In this document: in pieces, positions 1-8,025 of the stretch
How positions within the stretch are numbered: the stretch's first letter is position 1
Layout of the letters: the number at the start of each line of letters is the position of its first letter
Source: Dictyocoela muelleri
Taxonomy: Eukaryota > Microsporidia
DNA length: 10,866 bases
Assembly: GCA_016256075.1 (NCBI GenBank)
Contig: SDVU01000752.1
Location: 1-10,866 of the forward strand
Reading direction: 5' to 3'
Translations under genes and position numbers: made by a program
Notes under the pieces: generated by a model
What the model was told of the DNA's origin: nothing
The model's input: the letters and a program-made list of their open reading frames with translations, nothing else
The model's database searches: none

Positions 1-249
1 AAGAATTTAAAAAAGAATTTAAAAAAAGAATTTAAAAAAGAATTTAAAAAAGAATTTAAAAAAAAGAATTTAAGAAAGAATTTAAAAAAGAATTTAAAAA
101 AAGAATTTAAAAAAGAATTTAAAAAAGAATTTAAAAAAAAGAATTTAAGAAAGAATTTAAAAAAGAATTTAAAAAAAGAATTTAAAAAAGAATTTAAAAA
201 AGAATTTAAAAAAAAGAATTTAAGAAAAGAATTTAAAAAAAGAATTTGT
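1..249. repeat. GAATTTAAAA minisatellite with 75-bp higher-order period
   Basis: The whole stretch is built from a 12-14 bp unit, AAGAATTT followed by a run of four to eight A. A variant unit ending in GAATTTAAG recurs at 66-74, 141-149 and 216-224, exactly 75 bp apart. Six basic units therefore form a higher-order unit repeated about three times. The A-run lengths recur in the same order in each 75-bp block, so the array grew by duplication of blocks and not only by slippage of single units. It continues beyond the left edge. No ORF or RNA is visible in it. It could be a subtelomeric or heterochromatic minisatellite; its chromosomal position cannot be judged from here. Confidence 0.93.
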
Positions 250-1381
250 CTATTTTAAAGAAAAATATTTTTTTATAATAACAATAAAGCCAGTTGATTC
301 TGTGGTTAACACTTTTGAATGTAACATTTAAGTATCAGGTTCGAATTGCTTGAAGTAACTTTAACGAAAAATTAGTAAATAACATTAATCGGTCAATAAT
401 TATGGAAATATGGCAGTAATATACATTGTTCAAATGTGGTATAGCTGATTAAGACTTGGTCTCATCTTTTATACCGAAATATAAAGAATTAACCAGGTCT
501 GGAGAGTTTGGAAGCCGGGAAATTCAATATAAAAAATAGTTAATATTAAAAATACTTGGAAAAAAAATGTATATTAATATGTATATTGTTGTGTAATCAG
601 TAAAACAAAAATCACGTATACAGCCGAATCTATAAATAACTTAGGCTTGATGTATAATTTTACCCAAATTTTTAAATATCAAGGTTGAATAATTCTTTTG
701 TTTATGAATTATAGAAATTGAAATCACAATAATCCACATTTTCTTATAATTTTTTTAAATAAAAAAATATATTAAAGTGTGTTGTGAATCATTTAAAAGG
801 TAATGTACATATCTTTAATAAATAGAGAGATCGCTTGTTTTAATGTCATTCAATATTTATAAAAAGTATTTGTTTAGAATTTTCATAAAAAATTTAACTC
901 AAATAGAAAAAAATAAATAGTTTTTTTTATTTGGTACCAGACTATGACTCCAAATTCAGAAGCATTGGTAATAGCTCAATGAAAACCGACTATGAAGTTT
1001 TTTTATAATCAGTTTTTTTATAAACTTTATGGCTCTTAAAAAAATTTTTATGTTTAATTATTTTCAAAATGCACACTTTGAACAAATTTTCGTAAAATTT
1101 ACATTTGTAAAAAAAAACAATAATAAACATTCTCATGCGCACAAGGCTCAACATACGCCTAGACTGCAATGTTCGATTTTTTTTTTAATTTGATTTTAGG
1201 AGACTCCAACGTTGTATTTTTAAATTATAAATAATTTTTAATGTGTAACTCTAAGAACTGAGCAATTTGACTAAAATTTATTTTTTTTTATTGCATTATT
1301 TTTTTTATTTTTTTAAATTAATTTAATTCTTTTTTATGGAAATAAATATTTTAAAATAAATCTATAAAAATCAATTAATAA
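250..1381. other. AT-rich stretch, no gene seen
   Basis: All six frames are closed at short intervals and no transposase, RNA gene or structured repeat could be recognised. A weak pair of tRNA-promoter-like boxes lies at 295-305 and 338-348 but does not fold as a tRNA. Long T and A runs are frequent. Confidence 0.6.
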
Positions 1382-1815
1382 AGTAAAAATAAGTTAAATG
1401 TTAACAACATAATAAATTTTAAACCCGGAGAATGGTCAACAACTGTGGTCTCAAGACTCTTGATTACTAATGTTCAAATAATACGTCGCTACCAAGATAC
1501 AAGAGACAAAGAGTCCAGATGTATATGCATTTTTTTTGTTTTATAAATGGCTCAGCATAAAACGTGTGTTTAGTGGCGTTTTCATTATTTTTTATTCAAT
1601 ACTTATTTTATCGAGACGCGTCTTCGTCCTCATTTCCACACATAGGAGAACCCCTTCTGCTTCAATATTATGTTATGTCGCACGCAGCGCGTTATGTGTC
1701 TCAGCGCGGATATATTTTGAAAATGGTATCAAGGGGAAGGGTTCGAAATCTGGTAAATGTTACCGGATGTATTTTTTTTGCCACTTTAGCCGGAAGACTA
1801 AAATATGAAAAATAA
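1382..1815 (+). other. GC-raised island with short open frames, unidentified
   Basis: The + strand is open in one frame from 1382 to a TAA at 1544-1546 (contains FKPGEWSTTVVSRLLI), in a second frame across 1536-1808, and in a third from 1561 to 1815 (83 codons from a GTG at 1564; contains SHAARYVSQRGYILK). Local G+C reaches about 42-48 % at 1621-1740, against about 25 % in the flanks. A T8 run at 1531-1537 and its neighbours sits where the first frame gives way. The composition resembles the 5642-6310 segment more than its neighbours. I recognise no domain. It may be a decayed host gene or captured fragment. Several frames are open simply because G+C is higher, so the choice of frame is uncertain. 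Confidence 0.3.
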
Positions 1816-1991
1816 ATACTAAGAATAAATTATTTTTATTAATGAATCAGTATGATAAAAAATTATAAATAATTACTCAATTGGTATAAATTTTAGAAGC
1901 TTGACAAAAATATTTTTAAATGGGTAATTTTTTTGTCACATTTTTAGATTTTATTTTCTTTTTTTACAAACAATTTTTGTAATCCCAAAGG

Positions 1992-2016
1992 GTTAGGTAC
2001 CGTCAACATCCTTTTT
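1992..2016 (+). repeat. left inverted repeat of pogo/Tigger element 1
   Basis: GTTAGGTA is followed by CCGTCAAC and ATCCTTTTT. The reverse complement of 3718-3742 shares the outer 8 and inner 9 bases and differs at six positions in the middle. The outermost GTTA includes the TA taken as target duplication. A C/G-rich run (ccccctcgccccc, 2021-2033) follows inside. Confidence 0.72.
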
Positions 2017-3740
2017 GGTGCCCCCTCGCCCCCTATTTAATGCGAAATTTTTGTATAAATTTATAAATTAAACATATTTTAGCTGAAATCCCCTTTGGCG
2101 CGACCTTATTTTTTTGCGCGCGTTATTTTTGGAAATTTGATAACCCCCCATATCATGACAATGAAAAATATACCGGAGTTGTCTTTGAAAGAAAAAATGG
2201 CGATCATTGAATACAAGAAAAATAATAAAGATCTTTCTGACACACGCATTGCTGAGATTTTCTTTGCAAAATTTAACACAAATATGCCCAGACGTTCAAT
2301 TAAAAAATTAAAAATGATGAAGAACGAATTAAAAGTGTTTTTTTAAAAAACACATCGCTTTATAATATTCCTCGTAATATAAAATATAAAACACTTGATG
2401 ATGAATTAAAGGATTGGATTGATATTGTTGAAAATCAAGGTGGGTTTTTAACAGTGAATGTTCTGGTGGGCAAAGAATTGAGTTTGTCAAAGGAAATAGG
2501 CCATGAAGATGAAAAAACTGAAATTTTTGCTAAAAATATATTCAAGGCTTCAAAAGGGGGGTTTTACAAGTTTAAAAAGATGCATGTCATCGTACTGAAG
2601 CAATGTTCGGGGAAAAGTTTTATTGTGAATAAGCAAGATTTATCGGAATTTTTAGGTTTAATAAGAGGCAAAGTGTGTGAGTATGGGGAAAAAAAATGTT
2701 TTCAATTGTGATGAAAACGGGCTGTTCTATAAGCTTGAACCTTCAAAAAGTCTTGTTTCTCGTGTAAGGAATGAGATTAAGCAATACAAAGATAAAATAA
2801 CGGTTATGTAGGTCTGTAATATGACGGGCACATATAAGCTAAAACCTTTAATAATAGGGAGGGCAAAAAATCCTAGGGCTTTTAAAGAGTTTGGAAAATC
2901 ATTTTTTTGAGATTATTTTTACAATGCTACCCCATGTGTCTGAAAGAAGAGTAAAAATATGGTTCTATGACCTTAACATGACGTTCAAATTATTAAATCG
3001 AAAAATAATCTTCATTACTGAAATCTGTCCTTCACACAAAGTAACAATCGAGCTAACCGATGTTGAAGTTTTGTTTTTGACAAAAAATAGCACTTCAAAG
3101 TTTCAACCTCTTGATGTTGTAATTATTAGAAGTTTTAGGCCAAATTCTATGGCTACCAGTTATCCTCAATAGTTGACAAGATTTATAATGAGATTTCCAT
3201 AGAAAATCTGTACAAATAAATTAATTTAAAAGATGTTTTCATCTTTAGAAAGTATTCCTGGTGGATGTAACAAGAGATACAATAAAAAATTGCGTGAGAA
3301 AAGCGTTATTTCAAGATGCTTAAGTTTCAGATTTGAATAAGATCAATCAAACAATCAAAATCGAAAACTATGATGAGATAACAAACCATTTTATTCAAAA
3401 TGACATCATAAACGGGGATTATTTTTTAATTTGAGATCCCAATAAAATGATCGAAAGTGAGATAGCCAGTGTAACTGAAATTAAAAATAAAGAGACTCCA
3501 TCTATAAATAATGAAAATTAAGCCACTGATCTTATAACGACGATTTAACGGTCTTAGATGAAGAACCATCATTTAATAACAATGGTATCAAATTAGATGA
3601 GGCCTTTTCGAATAAAAAAATGTCAAAGAGTATTGTTTTAATTCTGAAATAGATCAAACTACATTTGATTCTATTAAAGATTTGGATTTTTTTTAACGAT
3701 AGAAAATGAAAACCCTTAAAAAGGATTAAATCGTTACCTA
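1994..3740 (+). mobile_element. pogo/Tigger-type DNA transposon, degenerate, both ends visible
   Basis: A transposase of the pogo/Tigger (DDE_1) family fills most of this 1.75-kb element. Imperfect inverted repeats lie at 1992-2016 and 3718-3742, matching at 19 of 25 positions. They share GTTAGGTA at the outside and ATCCTTTTT at the inside. TA dinucleotides at 1994-1995 and 3739-3740 fit the TA target duplication used by the Tc1/mariner/pogo superfamily, which would put the true ends at about 1996 and 3738. A length of 1.7-1.8 kb with one intron-less ORF is normal for compact pogo elements. The transposase is broken and the ends have diverged, so this is an old, immobile copy. Confidence 0.85.
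2155..3695 (+). pseudogene. pogo/Tigger (DDE_1) transposase, decayed, copy 1
   Basis: This encoded a TA-targeting DDE transposase. The likely start is ATG 2155 (MTMKNIPELSLKEK), giving about 510 codons, a usual Tigger length. The first frame (2155-2346) holds a Psq-type helix-turn-helix with LSLKEKMAIIEYKK and MPRRSIKKLK. A frame change in a T7 run (2338-2344) leads to 2346-2711, which carries the CENP-B-type DNA-binding domain (LDDELKDWIDIVENQGGF, ASKGGFYKFKK). A second change in an A8 run (2689-2696) restores the first frame, with FNCDENGLFYK; its first catalytic Asp is at 2710-2712. TAG 2809 and TGA 2908 interrupt it. The next frame, to 3172, has ICPSH and FQPLD. The second catalytic position reads Glu (ITEICPSH) where the family has Asp-Asn, and 30 residues separate it from the last Asp. 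C-terminal pieces (VDVTRDTIKNCVRKALFQDA, then acidic sequence) reach 3695 with further stops. Confidence 0.9.
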
Positions 3741-3742
3741 AC
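3718..3742 (-). repeat. right inverted repeat of pogo/Tigger element 1
   Basis: AAAAAGGAT, then TAAATCG, then TTACCTAAC. Read on the minus strand it matches 1992-2016 at 19 of 25 bases. It lies 22 bp past the last transposase codon, the expected place for a terminal repeat. TA at 3739-3740 is the proposed target-site copy. Confidence 0.72.
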
Positions 3743-4044
3743 TAAACATTTTTAAAAAATTTGAATTTCCCTCTCTTAAAGCACACCCTCCTTTTGAATG
3801 CGCTTTTTTGCAAGATCACAAAAACTCGCCTAATAAGATGGTCAATTGTATATGCAAAAACGAAATTAAGAAAAAGGTCTAAAAAAAGATTTTTAAATTT
3901 TTTAATTATGAATCTTGATATGTTTTTATATTTAATTATATTGACATATTTAGTTAATTCAAGGGCTAAACATTGTAAATAATTATATGTAGAAATTTAT
4001 ATTTTCCTTCAGGAATTTTCAATTAACAAAAAAATACGATTATT
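3743..4044. other. AT-rich stretch, no gene seen
   Basis: There is only a 73-codon + strand frame (3761-3982, starting at TTG) with a low-complexity, Leu/Ile/Lys-rich translation and no recognisable motif. I treat it as chance. Confidence 0.55.
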
Positions 4045-4896
4045 TTGTCTTTAGGCGTGTTTCATAATTTATATGATCATAGGAAAAAGGGTAATCAAAA
4101 AGATCTATGCCGATTTTTGTTTCAAAAAATATATGATTGTTTTTTTTTCTATTATAGTCTTTATAGGCCAATAAAATATATTTTCATCCCTTTCATGTAT
4201 GATGTTGATTTTTTTTTGCTTATAGAGACAAGTTCTGCGATAATGATTTTAGATATATATATCAACTTGGATAAATACTGTTTTCAATATGATAGAAATA
4301 CTGTTTAATGAGACTTTTGGAATGGACTAAGAAAACTTTAAAAGAAAATACAAAAAAAATCTTCTAAAAACAATACAGTTGAAAAAAAAACATAATTTTT
4401 AATTTTCTTATTTACTTATCACGCCCTCACATCTATAAATAATTTCGCGAGAGAATGGAAGATCACACAGTAGTTGTTGAATAATTGTAAAAATGAAAGA
4501 TTTGTCATCTATAAGCTCTTAGTAAAATTTATAAGATTGCCAGAAGTATCAGATTAATTCGTTATCAAATGTAGTTTCATGAAAATTTCTCTAGAACACA
4601 CAATATTGGCATTGGATGGAGCATATACTAAAATAAATGCACTGAAACTAAAATTTTTGCCTATTTCAACAAAAAAGTTATTCTAAAATGAATTTTCATG
4701 ATAGCTGATCTTTTTGAAGTTAGGCTTCTAACCTTTTAGATAAGACCTTGCTCATGACATCAGAGTCTATAGAAGTTCTAGCCTGAAAAAATAAATGAAT
4801 GATTTAACAAAATATCTTGCAATAGCAGACAGTGCGGATATCCATTTTGATATAACAGTCAAAATTTTGTTTAACGAAAGAAAAAACACTTCATAA
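4045..4896 (+). pseudogene. possible decayed gene, unidentified
   Basis: One frame stays protein-like across about 284 codons, interrupted by roughly a dozen stops but no obvious frame change. It is fully open at 4045-4308 (87 codons, aromatic-rich, e.g. YRPIKYIFIPFMYDVDFF). It continues through 4396-4686 with only two internal stops (FAREWKIT, KNERFVIYKLLVKFIRLPE, LALDGAYTKINALKLKFLP) and ends with DLTKYLAIADSADIHFD near 4860. Random sequence this AT-rich should stop about twice as often. The Leu-Lys spacing in the middle faintly recalls leucine-rich-repeat proteins of microsporidia, but no full repeat is convincing. No start codon or upstream signal can be chosen. It may equally be an AT-rich stretch that is open by chance. 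Confidence 0.3.
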
Positions 4897-5121
4897 AAAT
4901 TTAGTAGAAAAAAAAAGAACAAAAAATTTATTATTTTTTTTGATTAAGTATTTTTTATACTTATTTCTGTCTTTTTTAATTTTAATTTCCTTAATATTAT
5001 TTAAAAAAAATAAAACATTCTAAGTCATGAACGCAAAAATATTTATCTAGTTAATTTTTACAATTTATAACGACATGGCCTCTTAAAATATAATCTTTCT
5101 TTTTCCTCAGAGTCATTTTTA
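4897..5121. other. AT-rich flank, no gene seen
   Basis: It is mostly A and T runs. It should contain the 3' end and terminal repeat of the second pogo copy, whose coding part ends at 5122 on the minus strand, but I could not match a terminal repeat here with sequence beyond 9111. Confidence 0.5.
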
Positions 5122-5298
5122 TTATTCGGTTCTATATTCTTTGAAATATGTTTTTAGAATATTGTCCATGTAACCAGAGTTCATGTCACAAACCGTATGG
5201 AATATTATCTTATTCGTCTTTAAAAACACTTTTTTCACATTTATATTTTCAAATTTCATTTTACTTTCATTTAATGAAATTTTAAAATTACAGGGTTA

Positions 5299-5512
5299 TT
5301 CATTTATATAGATCACTTTATTCATTTATATAGATCACTATATCCATTTATATAGATCACTTTATTCATTTATATAGATCACTATATCCATTTATATAGA
5401 TCGCTTTATTCATTATATAGATCACTATATCCATTTATATAGATCACTTTATCTACATATAATATCACTTTATTCATCTATATAGATCGCCTTTTCACCT
5501 AATAGATCGCTT
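5299..5512 (+). repeat. 22-bp tandem array, left arm, about 10 units
   Basis: The core unit is TTCATTTATATAGATCAC plus TTTA. Two versions alternate in the outer part: one begins TTTATTCATTT and the next TATATCCATTT, giving a 44-bp double unit. The inner units are more diverged (CTACATATAATATCAC, CATCTATATAGATCGC, ACCTAATAGATCGC). Each unit contains ATATAGATC. No spacers separate the units, so it is not a CRISPR array. Confidence 0.92.
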
Positions 5513-5581
5513 ATAAATTAATTTTAAACATGAAATTAATAACCCTTACATGCCACGGAAAATAAAATTAACAATTACAAA

Positions 5582-5641
5582 TCCTTAAAAAATCGATAGA
5601 AAACAAATATTGTAACAATTTGGCCTTACAGAAATTTATAT
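5582..5641 (+). repeat. direct repeat copy 1 flanking the GC-rich insert
   Basis: The sequence runs from TCCTTAAAAAATCG to CAGAAATTTATAT. About nine in ten aligned bases match 6401-6455, including AATTTGGCCTTACAGAAATTT against AATTTAGCCTTACAGAAATTT. It also forms the inner end of the left inverted repeat. Confidence 0.83.
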
Positions 5642-6310
5642 TTCGGATGGGCATATTTTTCGCAGAATGTAAAAAATGAACCAGGACTGATCTTGACTTG
5701 ATTGCAATGAAGATGTTTTTTGCACTGCGGCACACGTACATGTCCAGCTTAAGGCCGTATATAATTAATTACATGACCGAGTTCTACACGGGCTTGGTCT
5801 TGTGCTCGCAGCTTTCCAGGAACGGTAGGTAGTTAACAGACACTGTCATTAAGCTGCCTATGCCGACCCGGATCTTAGCTGCCGGTGATCCTAGACTAAG
5901 ATCAGTGATTCAATACATGTCACAGTGCCAGAAACCTCGATGATCCACATTTAAAGAAGAATAACAGCACCTGCCGGCGCCTCGAAACTGTCGATGATGC
6001 TCTCAACAGGCGTATGCGCGATATGCTTACAAATAAGATATGTCACATTATGTACAATCAGGACCGTATTTTCCAGATATACACCGCGCCTCTCCTGCTA
6101 GAAAACCTCGCAGTACACATTTACAGTCGTGATCGAATAAACGTTTGCCAGCGGGATATCCAAGAAACGCTCGTAATTCTCGAAATCGTGATATACTGCA
6201 GTACCATCACACAACACAAACACCTCTCAATAGTCGTAGTGCGAAAGTTTGCTCGCATCCACATTAATATAAAAGTCAATCTTGATGAACATAACAGCAT
6301 TGTTTAGCGA
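5642..6310 (-). pseudogene. GC-rich segment with decayed, unidentified coding region
   Basis: G+C here is about 45-48 %, double that of its surroundings. The minus strand reads as protein. One frame from about 6310 to 5890 gives MFIKIDFYINVDASKLSHYD, EVFVLCDGTAVYHDFENYER, RGVYLENTVLIVHNVTYL and VESIIDSFEAPAGAV. A second frame from about 5895 to 5642 gives AAKIRVGIGSLMTVSVNYLP, LIIYGLKLDMYVCRSAKN and so on. Codons ending in G or C (CTG, GTC, ATC, AAG, TTC, GAC) dominate, unlike every other coding remnant in the window. There are about half a dozen stops and one frame change over roughly 220 codons. I recognise no family. It may be a captured fragment of a host gene or foreign DNA. A 97-codon + strand frame (6014-6307) is its shadow. 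Confidence 0.6.
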
Positions 6311-6400
6311 TTAGAGAATAAATCAATGCTGCTTGCTGACCAAATTGAGTCTAATTTTCTCATAATATGCTAAATGTATTCAACGAAGTAACAAAAAAAA

Positions 6401-6455
6401 TCATTAAAAAATCGAAAAAAAGTATTGTAAGAATTTAGCCTTACAGAAATTTACA
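6401..6455 (+). repeat. direct repeat copy 2 flanking the GC-rich insert
   Basis: The sequence runs from TCATTAAAAAATCG to CAGAAATTTACA, in the same orientation as 5582-5641. Beyond it the sequence continues to match the right inverted arm, so this copy is the one that joins to the rest of the element. The two copies are 759 bp apart. Confidence 0.83.
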
Positions 6456-6793
6456 TGTCACTCTTTCTTTTATATCCTAAAGAATTAATGACAGCAATAA
6501 AATTGTGTTTTGAAAAAAAAAAATTCCAAGACAATATTATAATACTTTTAAAAAAATAAATAATCCAAAAAACCAAACGATTTTTTGACAATTTTTAAAA
6601 ATAAAATGTAGTTTTTCGAAAGTCTACTTTTAAAAATTTATGCGTATTTATTTGGTTTCCGATGTTTGTTAAATTAAATAGAAATTTTATGGAAAATACG
6701 AGATAAAATTCTGCAAAACTCACTAATTGTTTATTTTCCTTCTTTTTATTTAAAAACAAATACTTACCTAATGAAATTATTCAATAATTTTAT
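6456..6793. other. interior of Tc1-like element, no gene seen
   Basis: The first ~20 bp continue the left inverted arm. The rest is A/T-rich sequence, with many A and T runs, lying downstream of the transposase stop codon. It would be the 3' untranslated part of the element. Confidence 0.5.
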
Positions 6794-7640
6794 TTAAATA
6801 AATAATTCCACTGCAATTGTCTTATCAACCCATCTCCTCATATTATTAAATAAATTCGAATAGATTTGCAATTCAATACCAGAAATCGCATCGACAATAC
6901 ACTGCTTCATTTGTGCCAATGTAATTCGCGGCGACGACGATGTTTTAAATCCAGCTTTTACAATAGAAAAATATTTTTCTATTTGATTAAAATGTGGGAA
7001 ATAAGCCGGTAGATATTTAATTAAAACCCTTTTTTCGGTACATATTTCCCATACTCTTTGACTATGATGGAATCGCGCGTTATCCATTATTAATATAGGC
7101 TGTGTGATTATTGCTGGTGTGACCTCGAGAAAGCAATCAAGAAACTCTGCTAATATAATTGAATTTATTGACCATGTTTTATTTCATATGCAAGTGTTCC
7201 CTTAACTGTTATCATACTCAACAATGATATAGTTGCGTTCATGTTTCGTCCTACAACTTTAATTGCCTTCTCACCAACCGAGGAATATCCATAATGCCTT
7301 TGAGTATGGGCATTAAATCCACTGTTGTCAAGATATATCAATTGACTATCTGAAACTTGGTGGATCAAACAATAAATTTTTCATACCAATTAACTGGTGT
7401 GTATTCCGTTCGACTGGGATTAAAATTAACCGCTTTTTACTAAATTTTAATCTTTAATTACTCTTGAAATAGTAGGTTGTGATGTTTTTATACCCAAATT
7501 AAACAGATTATCTTTTATTTCCTTCTGTGTTGTTGTATTTTCAGTAGAATTATATTTGATATATGCTGTTTTATTTCTTGCGCTTGCGTTTTTTGCTCTC
7601 TTTTCATAAGCAAAATAAAATTGTCGCCATGTTCTCTTCT
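6794..7640 (-). pseudogene. Tc1/mariner-IS630-like transposase, DD34E, decayed
   Basis: This encoded the cut-and-paste transposase of the surrounding element. Read from about 7640 downward, the first frame carries an N-terminal helix-turn-helix (TQKEIKDNLFNLGIKTSQPT, ISRVIKD) and ends at TAA 7449-7447. A neighbouring frame continues with AVNFNPSRTEYTPVNWYEKF. The piece 7368-7165 holds the first catalytic motif IYLDNSGFNAHTQRHYG (Asp at 7329-7327). After a one-base frame change near 7160 the last piece gives SIILAEFLDCFLEVTP and ILIMDNARFHHS (second Asp at 7084-7082). It then gives YLPAYFPHFNQIEKYFS with the Glu at 6979-6977, exactly 34 residues after the second Asp, and ends at TAA 6794. At least three frame changes or stops make it inactive. 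The upstream end is uncertain; no clear ATG was chosen. Confidence 0.9.
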
Positions 7641-7671
7641 AGACACAAGTTCTATGCTATTCTACACACTT

Positions 7672-8025
7672 GGTATGAAAAGCAAAGTGACTTAGAAATT
7701 TCTAAAAGACTGATGTCGTTATCAATATTTGTTTTTATCTGATTTATTGTAGATTTTGTAATTGTTATTCTTGAATTCCTTGGCATAAAAGGGTTATTAG
7801 TTTCAGTTTATAATTAATTTATAAAGCGATCTATGTAGATGAATAAAGCGATCTATATAGATGAATAAAGTGATCTATATAAGTAGATAAAGTAATTTAT
7901 ATAAATGGATATAGTGATCTATATAATGAATAAAGCGATCCATATAAATGGATATAGTGATCTATATAAATGAATAAAGCGATCTAGTAAATGAATAAAG
8001 CGATCTATATAAATGAAGAACACCG
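7672..8025 (-). repeat. right long inverted repeat of the Tc1-like element
   Basis: This is the reverse-complement partner of 5291-5641 plus 6442-6476. The inner boundary at 7672 is where CATACC on the minus strand stops matching ATATCC near 6474. The transposase coding region starts directly inside or slightly overlapping this arm, which would place its promoter in the inverted repeat. Confidence 0.8.
7822..8016 (-). repeat. 22-bp tandem array, right arm, about 9 units
   Basis: The units on the + strand read TAAAGCGATCTATATAAATGAA with variants (TATAGTGATC, AAATGGA, GTAGATGAA). They are the reverse complement of the left-array unit and show the same alternation of TAAAG and TATAG starts. 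Units here more often have GCGATC, the left array more often GTGATC when read in the same orientation, so the arms have partly homogenised internally. Confidence 0.92.

Larger units (their letters stand above)
5291..5641 (+). repeat. left long inverted repeat of the Tc1-like element
   Basis: It matches the reverse complement of 7672-8025, first through the 22-bp array, then through unique sequence: TATAAATTAATT, AATAACCCTT, ATGCCA, TAACAATTACAAA and AACAAATATTG occur in the same order in both arms. The match resumes at 6442-6476 (AGAAATTT, then GTCACT and CTTTT), on the far side of the GC-rich insert. That shows the insert landed within this arm. Small indels and substitutions between the arms indicate age. 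Confidence 0.83.
5291..8025 (-). mobile_element. Tc1/mariner-IS630-type (DD34E) transposon with tandem-repeat inverted ends
   Basis: The left end reads CAGGGTTATTCATTTATATA. The right end, on the other strand, reads CGGTGTTCTTCATTTATATA. Both are directly flanked by TA (5289-5290 and 8026-8027), the target duplication of this superfamily. The inverted arms are about 350 bp each: an outer array of 22-bp repeats, then unique sequence that also matches between arms (for example CTAATAACCCTT against TTAATAACCCTT). A decayed DD34E transposase lies on the minus strand in the right half. The left arm is interrupted at 5642-6400 by a GC-rich segment. Without that segment and one copy of its flanking direct repeat, the element would be about 1.9 kb. 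It sits inside the second pogo-type transposase. Confidence 0.85.

Noticed and set aside
288-358. Possible tRNA gene: TGATTCTGTGG (295-305) and GGTTCGAATTG (338-348) resemble the A and B boxes at nearly the right spacing (43 bp).
   Set aside because: The T stem (TCAGG / TGCTT) and the acceptor stem do not pair, the A box has several mismatches and the B box ends in G instead of C. At most it is a relic of a tRNA or tRNA-derived repeat.
1430-1520. GACTCTTG and AAAGAGTC inverted pair with a CAAGACTCTTG palindrome.
   Set aside because: Seven matching bases 50 bp apart are expected by chance and mark no boundary.
1740-1760. GGGTTCGAAATC looks like a tRNA T-loop.
   Set aside because: The flanking bases do not form a T stem and no other tRNA arm is present.
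1536-1808. 90-codon + strand ORF overlapping 1564-1815.
   Set aside because: Several frames are open here because of local G+C; no evidence favours this frame as a gene, so it is only mentioned in the island entry.
3761-3982. 73-codon + strand ORF from a TTG start.
   Set aside because: Low-complexity translation, no motif, and located directly after a transposon end.
5299-5512. Regular ~22-bp repeats considered as a CRISPR array.
   Set aside because: The units are head-to-tail without unique spacers, are mirrored at 7822-8016, and belong to the ends of a transposon.
6014-6307. 97-codon + strand ORF.
   Set aside because: It lies opposite the minus-strand frame with strong GC-ending codon preference; its length is explained by the higher G+C.
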